A DNA stretch of 64,000 nt from Sphingomonas sp. Leaf242 (GCF_001422045.1 NZ_LMLW01000008.1:669960-733959), one strand, 5' to 3'. Positions 50,701 to 62,200 are shown, counted from the stretch's first letter. Made by a program: numbers and translations. The notes: generated from the letters alone by a model not told the origin.

Positions 50701-53127
50701 ATGACCCTCCTCCGTTACCTCGCCGCACTCCTCCTCCTGATAACCGCGCTCCCCGCGATCGCGCAGGACGAGCCCAAGGTCGCGACCGTCGCTGCCAGCC
50801 TGACGCAAGCCTCGGCCGAGCTCCAGGCGATCGACGACGCCACGCCCGCGGCGCGTGACGACAAGGCGCGGCAGGCGTTGCGGGATCGCGCGCAGGCGGT
50901 CCAGGCGACCGCCGCCGACGCGGTCCGCACGCTCACCCCGGAGATGGCGCTGGTCCAGGCGCGCGTGACCGAACTCGGCGCCGCCACCCCCGGCGTCGTC
51001 GAAGCGCCCGAGATCCGCCAGCAACGCAAGCTCCTCGCGCAGAGCCAGTCGGCGATCGACTCGGCGATCAAGCGCGCGCGCCTCATCGGGATCGAAGCCA
51101 AGCAGCAGATCGACGACATCGGTGCTGCCGAGGCGGAGGAACTCGGCCAGCAATTGTCCGAAAACACCGGCTCGCCGCTGTCGCCGACCTTGTGGGCCGC
51201 GATCGTCGATCACCTGCCGCGTGATTCCGCGCGGCTGATGCGGTTCGTCAATACCGAGGTGCGTCAGTTCTCGTCGCGGTTCGGCATGCACGCCGTGACC
51301 GGCCTGCTGGTCGGGATCCTCACCGCTTTGGTGCTGGTCGTGCCGCTGCGGGGCTGGCTGCACCGTGTCGGCCGCCGCTACGCGACCAACCATGCGCCCG
51401 GCGGTCGCCTGCGACGCTCGGCCTATGCGTTTTGGCTGGTGGTGATCGGCACCGCTTTACCCGGTCTCGCCGCCTGGGCAATCGTCGCGTCGCTACGCTG
51501 GGGCGGACTGGTCTCGCCCGCCTGGAGCCGGTTCGGCGCGATCTTCGTCGGCCTGGCGTGGTTCTGCGCGTTCGTGTCGTCGCTCGGCGGCGCGCTGCTG
51601 TTGCGCGGTCAGTCGACGTGGCGGTTGCTGCCGATCGGCGATGCCGCGGCGCAGGCGCTTCGGCCGTATAGCTGGATGGCGGCGGCGCTGATCTTCTTCG
51701 GGCAGTTGCTGATCGCGACCAACCTGCTGATCGGCATCAGCGCGCCCGCGTCGAGTGCGGCCAACGCGGCCGTCGCGCTGCTCCATATCATGGTGCTCGG
51801 CGCAATCCTGGTGACGCTCGGCCGGTTGCGCGCCGCGGCGTTGCCCGACCCGACCAAGCCCGCGCGCAACACACTGCTCGCGATCGTCGCGACGCTGGTC
51901 TGGCTGGTCCTGCTCGTGACGCTGATCGCCGGCCTGATCGGCTACGTGAATTTCGCGTTCAAGGTTGCGACGTGGCTGCTGTGGGGGGCGATCGTCGGTG
52001 CGACGCTGTACCTGATGATGACCTTCACCGACGATGCGTGCCGGACGTTGCTGTCGAGCGGCAACCGTCTCGGGCGCTCGGCGAACAGCGGGTTCGGGGT
52101 CGACAACAAGACCGTCGACCAGATCGGCGTGCTGCTGTCGGCGGTGCTGCGGCTGTTGCTGATCCTGCTTGCGGTCGGCGCGGTGATGGCGCCGTTCGGG
52201 GCGGGCGTCGGCTCGGCGTTCGAGCTGTTCGGGACGGTCGCGAACGGTATCACGGTCGGCCAGGTCACGATCTCGCCGGGCGCGGTGTTGCGCTCGCTGG
52301 TCGTGCTGTTCGTCGCGCTGGCGATCATGCGCGGGCTGCAGCACTGGCTGGTGAACAGCTATCTGCCGACCACCGCGATGGACGCGGGCGCGCAGAATTC
52401 GGTGACGATGGTCGCGCGCTATGCGGGAATCATCGCCGCGGTGCTGTGGTCGCTCGGCGCGCTCGGGATCGGCATGGAGAAGCTGGCCGTCGTGCTTGGG
52501 GCGCTGTCGGTCGGGATCGGCTTCGGTCTTCAGGCGATCACGCAGAACTTCGTCTCGGGGCTGATCCTGCTCGCCGAGCGCCCGGTCAAGATCGGCGATC
52601 TCGTCCGGATCGGCAACATGGAGGGCGACGTGAAGCGGATCAACGTGCGCTCTACCGAGATCCAGGTGGCGGATCGCTCGACATTGATCGTGCCGAATTC
52701 GGAACTGATCACCAAGACGATCCAGAACATGACGCTGGCCGCGCCGATCGGCCGGATCCAGCTGCAATTCTCGGTACCGCTCGAGGAGGATCTCGATGCG
52801 GTGCGGGCGATGCTGTTCGCCGCATTCGCCGAGAAGCACGAGGTGCTCGACGATCCCGAAGCCAAGGTCTTCATCGATTCGATCGATGCGGGGCGCGCCA
52901 AGTTCAACTGCTTCGCGTATGTGGCGAGCCCGCGCGATGCCTATCCGATCCGCAGCGAGTTGTTGTTCACGCTGCTCCGCCAGTTCCGCGAGGCGGGGAT
53001 CGAGGTCGGGACGACCGCGACCAAGATGGAACTGGTCGGGTCGCTGCCGTCGATCGTCGGGACCGATCCTGCGGCGCCGCAACCCGATCAGACGGCGGAT
53101 CAGGCAGGGGTTCAGAACAGGACGTAG
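50701..53127 (+). CDS. MscS-type mechanosensitive channel with DUF3772 domain
   Basis: An 808-residue large MscS-family channel that would open under membrane tension and release solutes during osmotic downshock. It begins with a signal-like segment (MTLLRYLAALLLLITALPAIA), continues with a periplasmic coiled region of the DUF3772 type (about 25-180), about 10 membrane helices, and ends with the MscS pore and beta domain (ALSVGIGFGLQAITQNFVSG, AERPVKIGDLVRIGNMEGDV, RSTLIVPNSELITKTIQNMT). ATG 50701 is chosen over the longer frame, which runs through intergenic repeats. The 3' end overlaps the convergent SCPU gene by 16 bases. Confidence 0.9.
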   Translation: MTLLRYLAALLLLITALPAIAQDEPKVATVAASLTQASAELQAIDDATPAARDDKARQALRDRAQAVQATAADAVRTLTPEMALVQARVTELGAATPGVVEAPEIRQQRKLLAQSQSAIDSAIKRARLIGIEAKQQIDDIGAAEAEELGQQLSENTGSPLSPTLWAAIVDHLPRDSARLMRFVNTEVRQFSSRFGMHAVTGLLVGILTALVLVVPLRGWLHRVGRRYATNHAPGGRLRRSAYAFWLVVIGTALPGLAAWAIVASLRWGGLVSPAWSRFGAIFVGLAWFCAFVSSLGGALLLRGQSTWRLLPIGDAAAQALRPYSWMAAALIFFGQLLIATNLLIGISAPASSAANAAVALLHIMVLGAILVTLGRLRAAALPDPTKPARNTLLAIVATLVWLVLLVTLIAGLIGYVNFAFKVATWLLWGAIVGATLYLMMTFTDDACRTLLSSGNRLGRSANSGFGVDNKTVDQIGVLLSAVLRLLLILLAVGAVMAPFGAGVGSAFELFGTVANGITVGQVTISPGAVLRSLVVLFVALAIMRGLQHWLVNSYLPTTAMDAGAQNSVTMVARYAGIIAAVLWSLGALGIGMEKLAVVLGALSVGIGFGLQAITQNFVSGLILLAERPVKIGDLVRIGNMEGDVKRINVRSTEIQVADRSTLIVPNSELITKTIQNMTLAAPIGRIQLQFSVPLEEDLDAVRAMLFAAFAEKHEVLDDPEAKVFIDSIDAGRAKFNCFAYVASPRDAYPIRSELLFTLLRQFREAGIEVGTTATKMELVGSLPSIVGTDPAAPQPDQTADQAGVQNRT

Positions 53128-54149
53128 GGCAGCGACACGCTGAAGCTCGATCCCGCCGCCATCGTCCCGCGTGGGCGAACGCGGACGTTGGTGACCGCCT
53201 TCGGCGTCGTGGTCGGATCGTAGGTCCAGCTGGTGCCGCCGTTCTCCGAGAAATCGACATCGTCGGTGGTGCTCGCAGGCGTGCTATAGGTGACGGCGAG
53301 CGACGAGGCGGGCGATCCCTCGGCAGTCTTGACGAAGGTGGGCGACGCGGTGCCGTCGCCGTCGAGCGCCACGGCGCCGCGGTTCGGCGTCGGCAGGACG
53401 ATGTTGAGCGAATTGGCATCGATCGCGATGATATCGGGGTTGGTGAGCGTGATCGTCGTACGCTGTTTGCTGCCTGGGATCGCGCGCGGGTTGCCGGTCG
53501 TGGATTGGGGATCCCATGTCGTGTGCGTGACGATCGACACGGTGAACGGCTTGGCCGTGACGATCATCGTCACCGCCACGTTGGCGACGGGAATCGTCGT
53601 GGGACTGGCGTCGAGAGTGCCGACACAGAGTCCCAGCGCGCCGAGCAGATCGCAGAAGCGCCATTCCCAGGCGATCTTGAAATTGCCCTTGTAGGTGCCC
53701 GGCGCGACCGCGGCGGCGGACGATGGACGGACATAGACCTTCACGTTGCGCGCCGATCCGCCGAGCAGCCCGAGCAGGTTGACGAGCGTACCGTTCATGT
53801 AGACGAACGGGGTTCCCGCGGTGAACGGGTTCGCGCCCGCGCCATCCGCGGCAATGACGTATTTCGCGGTGACCGTATTCAGGGGGTTGGTCGAGGTCAG
53901 CTTGAAGCCGTCCGCGCTCGTGACGGTCGCGCGCAGGAAGTTACCGGACAGCAGCGAGATCGTCGTGGCGGGGCAGTCGAACCCTCCCAGTACCGGTACA
54001 TAGGGTGGCGCGCCGCCGAGCAGCGCATTGGGCGAAAAGGTGCCGAGCGCGGTCGAGGCGGGATCGGCGACCGTGCAGGCTGCCCATGCCGACGACGGCA
54101 TCGCGAACGCCGCCGTGGCGATCAGCAATCTGGTGAACCCGGTCCTCAA
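53112..54149 (-). CDS. Secreted spore-coat-U-domain protein
   Basis: A 345-residue exported protein with a signal peptide (ending SSAWA near residue 23). The N-terminal region is of the spore coat U (SCPU) type (CTVADPASTALGTFSP, GGFDCPATTISLLSGNFL, and APGTYKGNFKIAWEWRFC), a fold of pilus-like subunits with paired cysteines. A C-terminal half with repeat-like beta segments (KPFTVSIVTHTTWDPQSTTG, DIIAIDANSLNIVLPTP) follows. No usher or chaperone gene (Csu-type) is adjacent, so assembly is unclear. It converges with the MscS gene. Confidence 0.7.
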   Translation of the reverse strand: MRTGFTRLLIATAAFAMPSSAWAACTVADPASTALGTFSPNALLGGAPPYVPVLGGFDCPATTISLLSGNFLRATVTSADGFKLTSTNPLNTVTAKYVIAADGAGANPFTAGTPFVYMNGTLVNLLGLLGGSARNVKVYVRPSSAAAVAPGTYKGNFKIAWEWRFCDLLGALGLCVGTLDASPTTIPVANVAVTMIVTAKPFTVSIVTHTTWDPQSTTGNPRAIPGSKQRTTITLTNPDIIAIDANSLNIVLPTPNRGAVALDGDGTASPTFVKTAEGSPASSLAVTYSTPASTTDDVDFSENGGTSWTYDPTTTPKAVTNVRVRPRGTMAAGSSFSVSLPYVLF

Positions 54150-54294
54150 TGTCGCGCCCTTTCCGCTAGTTACGCGACGGGGCTAGGCCGGCATTCGTTA
54201 ATGCGTTTTGAAGAACCTGAATCGGGTGTTTTCGCGTGTCGAAACGGCGTGCATCGGCCTTGCCGCGATCGGCGAAGTGTTCGACACGGGGATC

Positions 54295-55641
54295 ATGACG
54301 CCAACGACCCGACCGCCGCGCACGAGCGCCTCCGCCTCTTCCTCGCCGCATACCGTCCTGATCGCCAGCGTCGCCACCGCCGCGCTCGCCGGGCTGTTGT
54401 TCGGGTTCGACACCGCGGTCATCGCCGGTGTCACCGGAGCATTGAAGGCCAAGTTCGCGCTCAGCGAAGCGTGGCTGGGTTTCACTGTGTCGTCGGCGCT
54501 GTGGGGGACGTTGATCGGCGCGATGTTCGTCGGCACGCTCGGCGATCGCTACGGCAGTCGCAACGTGCTGCGGATGCTGGCCTTCCTCTACGTCGTCACC
54601 GCGCTCGGCTGTGCGCTGGCGTGGGACTGGTACAGCTTCATCGGCTTCCGCTTCGTCATCGGCATCGCGATCGGCGGCTCGTCGGTGCTCGCGCCCGCCT
54701 ATATCGCCGAACTCGCACCGCCTGCGCAGCGCGGGAAGATGGTCGGCGGGTTCCAGTTCGCGGTGATCCTCGGCATCCTGCTCGCCTATGTCTCGAACGC
54801 GGTGATCGGTGCGCTCGATCTCGGCGATAGCGAATGGCGGTGGAAGCTCGGCATCGTCGCGCTGCCGTCGCTGGTGTTCTTGGCGTTGCTGTTCCGGATC
54901 CCCAATTCGCCGCGCTGGCTGCTGACCAAGGGGCGCGATGCGGAGGCGATGGACGTGCTCGCGACGATCGGGATGAGCCCGGATGTCGCCAAGGCTGAAC
55001 TCGATGCACCCAAGGGCGACGGGCGCCTGTCGTGGACGCGTCACCGCAAGCCGATCACGCTCGCCTTCCTGGTCGCGATGTTCAACCAGTTCAGCGGCAT
55101 CAACGCGTTCCTCTATTACCTCAACGACATCTTCAAGGCATCGGGCGGCAGCCTCTCGCCCGACCTCCAGGCGGTGATGATCGGGGTCGCCAACATGGTG
55201 TTCACGCTGCTCGGGATGCTGCTGATCGACCGGATCGGCCGGCGAACCCTGCTGCTCTGGGGCTCGGCCGGCATGACCGCGGCGTTGACGGTCGGCGGGC
55301 TGGCGCTGCTCGGCGTGCTGCCGAGCTTGCTGCTGTTGCCCTCGCTGATCGTGTTCATCATGTTCTTCGCGCCCGGCTCCGGTGCGGTGATCTGGGTCTA
55401 TATCTCCGAGGTGTTCCCGCAGAACGTCCGTGCGCGCGGGTCGAGCATCGGGTCGTCGAGCCATTGGGGATGGAACGCGGTGATCGCGCAGGCCTTCCCG
55501 ATCGCCGCGGCATGGTCGGCGGGCGTGCCGTTCCTGGTGTTCGCGGCGATGATGGCGGTGCAGTTCGTCACGGTGCTGCTGTATTTTCCCGAAACCAAGG
55601 GCGTCGCGCTCGAAGACATGGACGCGCACATGGCGCGCTGA
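54295..55641 (+). CDS. Sugar porter (SP) family MFS transporter
   Basis: A 448-residue major facilitator with 12 membrane helices and sugar-porter signatures: GLLFGFDTAVIAGVTGALK after the first helix, GTLGDRYGSRNVLRM, YIAELAPPAQRGKMVGGFQF, a central PNSPRWLLTKGRDAEAM and a C-terminal LLYFPETKGVALEDMD. Such carriers import hexoses, pentoses or inositol by proton symport; the substrate is not clear. ATG 54295 has GGGG 4-5 bases upstream; a longer frame from 54208 has no support. It is divergent from the SCPU gene and followed by a receptor gene. Confidence 0.88.
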   Translation: MTPTTRPPRTSASASSSPHTVLIASVATAALAGLLFGFDTAVIAGVTGALKAKFALSEAWLGFTVSSALWGTLIGAMFVGTLGDRYGSRNVLRMLAFLYVVTALGCALAWDWYSFIGFRFVIGIAIGGSSVLAPAYIAELAPPAQRGKMVGGFQFAVILGILLAYVSNAVIGALDLGDSEWRWKLGIVALPSLVFLALLFRIPNSPRWLLTKGRDAEAMDVLATIGMSPDVAKAELDAPKGDGRLSWTRHRKPITLAFLVAMFNQFSGINAFLYYLNDIFKASGGSLSPDLQAVMIGVANMVFTLLGMLLIDRIGRRTLLLWGSAGMTAALTVGGLALLGVLPSLLLLPSLIVFIMFFAPGSGAVIWVYISEVFPQNVRARGSSIGSSSHWGWNAVIAQAFPIAAAWSAGVPFLVFAAMMAVQFVTVLLYFPETKGVALEDMDAHMAR

Positions 55642-55716
55642 CCCGGCACAATCCTGCGACAATTGGCGGCTAGGCACGGCACGCGGCCAGTTGGTGGTCG
55701 AAGGGGTGTGACGGGT

Positions 55717-58449
55717 ATGCGTATTCTGGGTCTGATGCTGGCGACGAGCATGCCCACGCTGGCGATGGCGCAACAGGCGCCTGCGCCTGACGCGCCCGCA
55801 TCGACGTCAACGGCTGCGGCGCCGACCGCCGCACAGTCTGCTCCGTCACAATCTGTTGCGCCCCAATCTGTTGCGCCAGCGCCAGCGCCAGCGCCTGCCG
55901 CTACCGAGGCGCAGGCCGCGGAGCAGGACGAGGCGGCTGATTTGGAAGAGATCGTCGTCACCGGGTCGCGCAAGCCACGCGGGTCGGTGATCGGCGATAT
56001 CCCGCCCGACCAGACGATCGGCCAGTCGGAAATCCGCTCCTACGGCGTCAGCTCGATTTCCGACCTGTTGAGCGAACTCAGCCCGCAGACGACCAGCGGG
56101 CGCGGCAGCGGCGGCGCACCGGTGGTCCTGCTCAACGGCCGCCGCATCTCAAGCTTCTCCGAGATCCGCGACATCCCGACCGAGGCGATCCAGCGAGTCG
56201 AGATCCTGCCCGAGGAGGTCGCGCTGAAATACGGCTATCGCGCCGATCAGAAGGTCGTGAACTTCGTCCTGCGCCGTCGCTTCCGCGCGGTCACCGTCGA
56301 GGGCGTCGACACGATGCCGACCGAGGGGGGCAGCAATGCGCCCGACGGCAAGCTCGACCTGCTCAGCATCGCGCGCGATCGCCGCGTCAATCTGCACGCC
56401 GAATACACCTCGTCCTCGGCCCTGACCGAAGCCGAGCGCGACATTGTCCCGACCTCGACCGGCACCGGCAGCACCGCGGTAGGTGCCAATGGCGCGGTCG
56501 TCGACCCGACCCCCTACCGCACGCTGCAGGCCGCAACGGATACCTTCACCGCGAACAGCGTCTATGCGCGCAACATCTTCGGCAATGTCGGTGCGACGAT
56601 CAACGCCCGGCTCGAATCGACCGACAGCCGCGGGCTCAACGGGCTGCCCATCGCCAGGCTCACGCTCGCCGACGGCACGACCGTCAACCGTGCGCTCGAC
56701 GACGAAGGCTTCCTGCCGCTCGCGCAACGCGTCTCGTCGATCTCGGCGCATCTCGGCACCACGCTCAACGGCGATCTCGGCACGTGGCGCTGGAACGTCA
56801 CGGGCAATTACGATCGCAGCGACACGCAGACCTTCACCGATACGGGCGTCGATTCGAGCGCATTCCAGGCGCGACTGAACGCGGGCGATCCGACTGCCAA
56901 CCCGTTCGCACGGCTGTCGGCGAGCGATATCGGCGCCGCGCCCGGCAATCGTGCCTATGCGACGCAGAACACCGGCGAGATCGACGCGGTGCTCAACGGC
57001 ACGGTGTTCAACCTGCCCGCGGGGGCCGTCTCGACGACGATCAAGCTCGGCGGCCAGACCGCGGACTTCGACAGCCGCTCCTACCGCGCCGGCCTCGCGC
57101 AGCGCGGCCAGGTATCGCGCGATACCGTCGACGGCCAGGTCAACATCGACGTGCCGATCTCGAGCCGCGGCAAGGATGTGCTGCCGTTCCTCGGGACGTT
57201 GTCGGCGAACTTCAATCTGGCGGAGGACCATCTGTCGGACCTCGGTACGCTGACGACGCTCGGCTATGGTGCGAACTGGTCGCCGATCGACGGCGTGCGG
57301 CTGATCGCGTCGGTCACCGATACCGACGAGGCACCGACCGCGCAGCAGCTCGGCAATCCGTCGATCACGACGCCCAACGTCCGCATCTTCGATTACGTCC
57401 GCGGCACCACTGCGACGGTCACGACGATCAGCGGCGGCAATCCGGCGCTCGTCTCGGACAACAACCACGTCCGCAAGCTCGGCCTGACGCTGAAGCCGTG
57501 GAGCAAGAAGGATCTGAGCTTCACCGCGAACTACGTCTCGAGCCGCGTCGACAATCCGATCGCCGCGTTCCCGAGCGCGACCGCATCGATCGAGGCGGCG
57601 TTCCCCGATCGCTTTACCCGCGATGCGAGCGGCAATCTGCTCCAGGTCGATAGTCGCCCGATCAATTTCGCCCGCAGCGAACGCTCCGAATTGCGCTGGG
57701 GGATCAATTTCTCCGCGCCGCTCAAATCGAAGATCCAGAAGGAGCTCGAGGCGTACCGCGCCGGCACCGGTCCCAATCCGTTCGAGGGTCTGCAACCCCC
57801 CGGCGGCTTTCGTCGACCCGATGGCGCGGGCGGCGATGGCACGCGCGGCGCCGGACCCCGCGAAGGTGGCCGTGGCGGCGGCCCCGGTGGTGGCGGTCCT
57901 GGCGGTGGCGGTCCTGGTGGTGGTGGCGGCCGTTTCGGCGGCGGCGGGCGCGGGCAGGCGGGCGGGCGACTGCAATTCGCGTTCTACCACACCTGGCATT
58001 TCACCGACCGGGTGCTGGTCGCCGACGGCGGCCCGAGCCTGAACCTGCTCAACGGCGACGCGATCGGCAGCAGCGGCGGCCAGTCGCGCCACGAACTCGA
58101 GGCGCAGGCCGGCTATAGCAACAACGGCGTCGGCGTCCGGCTGTCGGCGCAATATGCGAGCGGCACGCGCGTGAACGGCGGCACGCTGGCCGCACCCGAG
58201 ACGCTCAACTTCGGCGGGCTCGCGACCGCCAACGCACGGCTGTTCGCGGATCTCGGGCAGCGTCTCGAATGGGTGAAGGCGCACCCGTGGCTGCGCGGCA
58301 TGCGCGTAAGCCTGGCGGTCACCAATATCCTCAACACCCGCCAGCGCGTCACCGACGCGACCGGCGCGACGCCGAACAGCTATCAGCCGGATTACCTCGA
58401 TCCGCTAGGCCGCACGGTCAGGCTCAGCATCCGCAAGCTGTTCTTCTAA
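55717..58449 (+). CDS. TonB-dependent receptor-like outer-membrane protein with glycine-rich insert
   Basis: A 910-residue outer-membrane protein. A signal peptide (ending LAMAQ) and a Pro/Ala/Gln-rich stretch with repeated SQSVAPQSVAP-like units lead to a TonB-box-like EEIVVTGSR, then a plug domain (QTIGQSEIRSYGVSSISDLL, GGAPVVLLNGRRISSFSEI). The barrel contains a strongly glycine-rich insertion of about 60 residues (roughly 690-750) encoded near 57784-57966. The C-terminus ends LSIRKLFF, an aromatic-ending strand. A plug is present but no classic ligand signature; the substrate is unknown. ATG 55717 was chosen from the signal peptide. Confidence 0.82.
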   Translation: MRILGLMLATSMPTLAMAQQAPAPDAPASTSTAAAPTAAQSAPSQSVAPQSVAPAPAPAPAATEAQAAEQDEAADLEEIVVTGSRKPRGSVIGDIPPDQTIGQSEIRSYGVSSISDLLSELSPQTTSGRGSGGAPVVLLNGRRISSFSEIRDIPTEAIQRVEILPEEVALKYGYRADQKVVNFVLRRRFRAVTVEGVDTMPTEGGSNAPDGKLDLLSIARDRRVNLHAEYTSSSALTEAERDIVPTSTGTGSTAVGANGAVVDPTPYRTLQAATDTFTANSVYARNIFGNVGATINARLESTDSRGLNGLPIARLTLADGTTVNRALDDEGFLPLAQRVSSISAHLGTTLNGDLGTWRWNVTGNYDRSDTQTFTDTGVDSSAFQARLNAGDPTANPFARLSASDIGAAPGNRAYATQNTGEIDAVLNGTVFNLPAGAVSTTIKLGGQTADFDSRSYRAGLAQRGQVSRDTVDGQVNIDVPISSRGKDVLPFLGTLSANFNLAEDHLSDLGTLTTLGYGANWSPIDGVRLIASVTDTDEAPTAQQLGNPSITTPNVRIFDYVRGTTATVTTISGGNPALVSDNNHVRKLGLTLKPWSKKDLSFTANYVSSRVDNPIAAFPSATASIEAAFPDRFTRDASGNLLQVDSRPINFARSERSELRWGINFSAPLKSKIQKELEAYRAGTGPNPFEGLQPPGGFRRPDGAGGDGTRGAGPREGGRGGGPGGGGPGGGGPGGGGGRFGGGGRGQAGGRLQFAFYHTWHFTDRVLVADGGPSLNLLNGDAIGSSGGQSRHELEAQAGYSNNGVGVRLSAQYASGTRVNGGTLAAPETLNFGGLATANARLFADLGQRLEWVKAHPWLRGMRVSLAVTNILNTRQRVTDATGATPNSYQPDYLDPLGRTVRLSIRKLFF

Positions 58450-58450
58450 G

Positions 58451-58601
58451 CCTCCCTCGCCCCTACGGGGAGAGGGAGGGGCTCGCGCGCGCTTGCGCGT
58501 GGGAGGGTGAGGGACGTGAGGCTCACGACGCGCGTCCCAACGACCCCTCACCCTCCCGTCGCAAACGCTCCTCCTTCCCTCTCCCCGGAGGGGCGAGGGA
58601 A
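58451..58601. repeat. Nested inverted repeat between the receptor and ABC genes
   Basis: Outer arms 58451-58479 and 58573-58601 match with a few mismatches (CCCTCGCCCC...GGGGAGAGGGA type). Inner arms near 58502-58513 and 58544-58557 (GGAGGGTGAGGG / CCCTCACCCTCC) form a second helix. It separates convergent genes and may act as a two-way terminator. Confidence 0.82.
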
Positions 58602-58602
58602 A

Positions 58603-60137
<1,535 letters not shown>

Positions 60138-60141
<4 letters not shown>

Positions 60142-60899
60142 GAAACCAGCGCCTGCAAGCGTTCGGCCTGCGCGCGGGGCACCTGAACCAGCGCCTGCGC
60201 ATCGTCGCCACCCTTGCCCGACACCAGCTCGCGTGGGGTCGCGTCGGCGACGATCCGCCCGGCCTTCATCACCAACACGCGGTCCGCGAGCAACAGCGCC
60301 TCCGCCATGTCGTGAGTCACCAGGATCGTCGTCAGCCCGAGCCGGTCGTGCAACTCGCGGATCCGTGTCCCCAGCGCATCGCGCGTGACCGGATCGAGCG
60401 CACCGAACGCCTCGTCGAGCAACAGCAGCTTGGCCCCCGGCGCGAGCGCGCGCGCGATCCCGACGCGCTGGCGCTGCCCGCCCGACAACGCGTCCGGCAT
60501 CCGTCCCGCAATATCGCGCGGCAGGTCGACCAGATCGAGCAGCTCGCCGACCTTGGCCTCGTCGCGTCGTCCCGCGATCCGCAGTCCGATCGCGATATTT
60601 TCGGCGATCGTCATGTGCGGGAACAGGCCGATATTCTGGAACACATAGCCGATCCGCCGGCGGAGCTCCGGCGCAGGCTTGCCCGCGACGTCGGCACCGT
60701 CGATCGTGACGCGGCCTTCGCTCGGCTCGACCAGCCGGTTGATCGTCTTGAGCAACGTCGATTTGCCCGATCCCGACGTCCCGACCAGCGCGACGAAGGC
60801 GCGGGGAGCGATCTCGAGCGAGACATGATCGACGGCGACCGTCGACCCGTACCGCTTGGTGACGTGTTCGAAAGCGAGCGCTGGCAAATTGTCTGGCAT
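60138..60899 (-). CDS. ABC transporter ATPase, osmoprotectant type
   Basis: The ATPase of the quaternary-amine-type importer, 253 residues. It shows Walker A GTSGSGKST, Q-loop FQNIGLFPHMTIAENIA, signature LSGGQRQRVGIARAL, Walker B KLLLLDEAFGALD and the switch histidine VTHDMAEAL. The C-terminal CBS pair seen in some OpuCA proteins is absent. ATG 60899 is used; ATG 60923 would add eight residues. Its stop overlaps the permease GTG by 4 bases, so the two form one operon. Confidence 0.92.
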
Positions 60900-60966
60900 C
60901 TGCCCGCAGGATGCGGGAAACATACCGTAAAATCAAATGAGCAAAAACAATAAGGGGAGCGATGTC

Positions 60967-61758
60967 ATGACGCAGCAGAGCATTTTCATCACCGGCGGCG
61001 GATCGGGGATCGGCCGTGCGACCGCGATGCTGTTCGCGCGGAAGGGCTGGCGGGTCGGGCTCGCCGACGTCAACGTCGCGGGGCTTGCCGAGACCGCGGC
61101 ATCGCTGCCCGACGGCATGGTGAGCACCTACCGCATGGACGTGCGCGACCGCGATGCATGGACCGCCTCGCTCGACGCGTTCGTCGCGATCAGCGGCGGC
61201 CGGCTCGACGTGCTGTTCAACAATGCCGGGGTGGGCTCGGGCGGACCGCTGGCGGAGACCGATTTCGCCGAGATCGACCGGGTGATCGCGATCAACCTGG
61301 TCGGCGCGTTGAACGGCGCGCGGATCGGCTATGCGTATCTCAAGCGGACGCCGGGCTCGTGTCTGCTCAACACCGCGTCGGCGTCGGCGATCTACGGCTC
61401 GTCGGGGCTCGCGCCGTATTCCGCGACCAAGTTCGGCATCCGCGCGATCACCGAGGCGCTCGACGGCGAATGGGCGGCGGACGGCATCAAGGTGCGGTCG
61501 ATCGTGCCGAGCTTCATCGACACGCCGTTGCTCGATTCGGCCGCGGGGAACAGCAATCACTCGATCCGCGAGACGGTGACGGGCGCCGGGCTCGAACTGA
61601 CCGGGGTCGAAAAGGTCGCCGACGCCGCGTGGGAGGCGGTCCACGGCGACAAGGTCCACACCTATGTCGGCAAGACCGCGCACCGCATGGCCTTCGCAGC
61701 ACGGTGGATGCCGGGCGCACTCCGCAAGCGGATGCGCCGCAGCATGACACGAGGCTGA
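60967..61758 (+). CDS. Short-chain dehydrogenase/reductase
   Basis: A 263-residue classical SDR with a Rossmann TGGGSGIGRATAMLFA near residues 9-24, the NNAG motif (LFNNAGVGSGGP) and the catalytic Tyr151-x3-Lys155 (YSATKFG) with an upstream Ser (NTASASAIYG). The substrate is unknown. ATG 60967 has GGGAG about 8 bases upstream. It is divergent from the ABC transporter and followed by a long inverted repeat. Confidence 0.92.
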   Translation: MTQQSIFITGGGSGIGRATAMLFARKGWRVGLADVNVAGLAETAASLPDGMVSTYRMDVRDRDAWTASLDAFVAISGGRLDVLFNNAGVGSGGPLAETDFAEIDRVIAINLVGALNGARIGYAYLKRTPGSCLLNTASASAIYGSSGLAPYSATKFGIRAITEALDGEWAADGIKVRSIVPSFIDTPLLDSAAGNSNHSIRETVTGAGLELTGVEKVADAAWEAVHGDKVHTYVGKTAHRMAFAARWMPGALRKRMRRSMTRG

Positions 61759-61766
61759 CGGTCCCC

Positions 61767-61867
61767 CCTCCCTGGAAGCGAGGGGCAGGGGGTGGGTCGG
61801 CCCGTTATCGAGACGTCACGCCCACCAACCGGCCGACCCACCCCCAACCCCTCCCTTCCAGGGAGGG
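61767..61867. repeat. Inverted repeat between SDR and pterin dehydratase genes
   Basis: Arms 61767-61802 and 61831-61867 pair imperfectly over 36 bases (core GGGGGTGGGTCGGCC / GGCCGACCCACCCCC). The genes converge here, so it may stop transcription in both directions. Confidence 0.85.
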
Positions 61868-61903
61868 AAGCAGAAGATACCCGCTAAGGGGCGAGGCAGA
61901 AGA

Positions 61904-62200
61904 TCAGGCGTCGCCGAGGATCGCGTCGATCGCTTCGGCCATCTCGATATCCCGCGGGCTCAAGCCCCCCGCGTCATGCGTGGTCAGCAGGATTTCCACC
62001 CGGTTCCACACGTTCTTCCATTCCGGATGATGGTTCGCGCGCTCGGCGATCAGCGCGACCTGCGTCATGAACCCGAATGCCTCGACGAAATCGGCGAACA
62101 CGATCGTCCGCGTGATCGCGTCGCGCGCATCGTCGTAATCCCACTCGTCCAGCCCATCGAGCGCTTCCGCGCGTTCGGTTTCGTTCAGCGCTTCGACCAT
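61904..62200 (-). CDS. phhB: 4a-hydroxytetrahydrobiopterin dehydratase (PhhB/PCD)
   Basis: A 98-residue pterin-4a-carbinolamine dehydratase that regenerates the pterin cofactor of aromatic amino-acid hydroxylases. The active-site signature is complete: [17 protein letters not shown] followed by [18 protein letters not shown]. Length is normal. Its partner phenylalanine hydroxylase is not in the window. ATG 62200 starts the conserved region; the frame is open further upstream. The next gene is divergent, with 36 bases between. Confidence 0.93.
   Translation of the reverse strand: MVEALNETERAEALDGLDEWDYDDARDAITRTIVFADFVEAFGFMTQVALIAERANHHPEWKNVWNRVEILLTTHDAGGLSPRDIEMAEAIDAILGDA

Noticed and set aside
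57868..57966. GGTGGC-type runs read as a tandem repeat or CRISPR-like array
   Set aside because: The runs encode a glycine-rich stretch in frame, the units are not regular, and there are no spacers.
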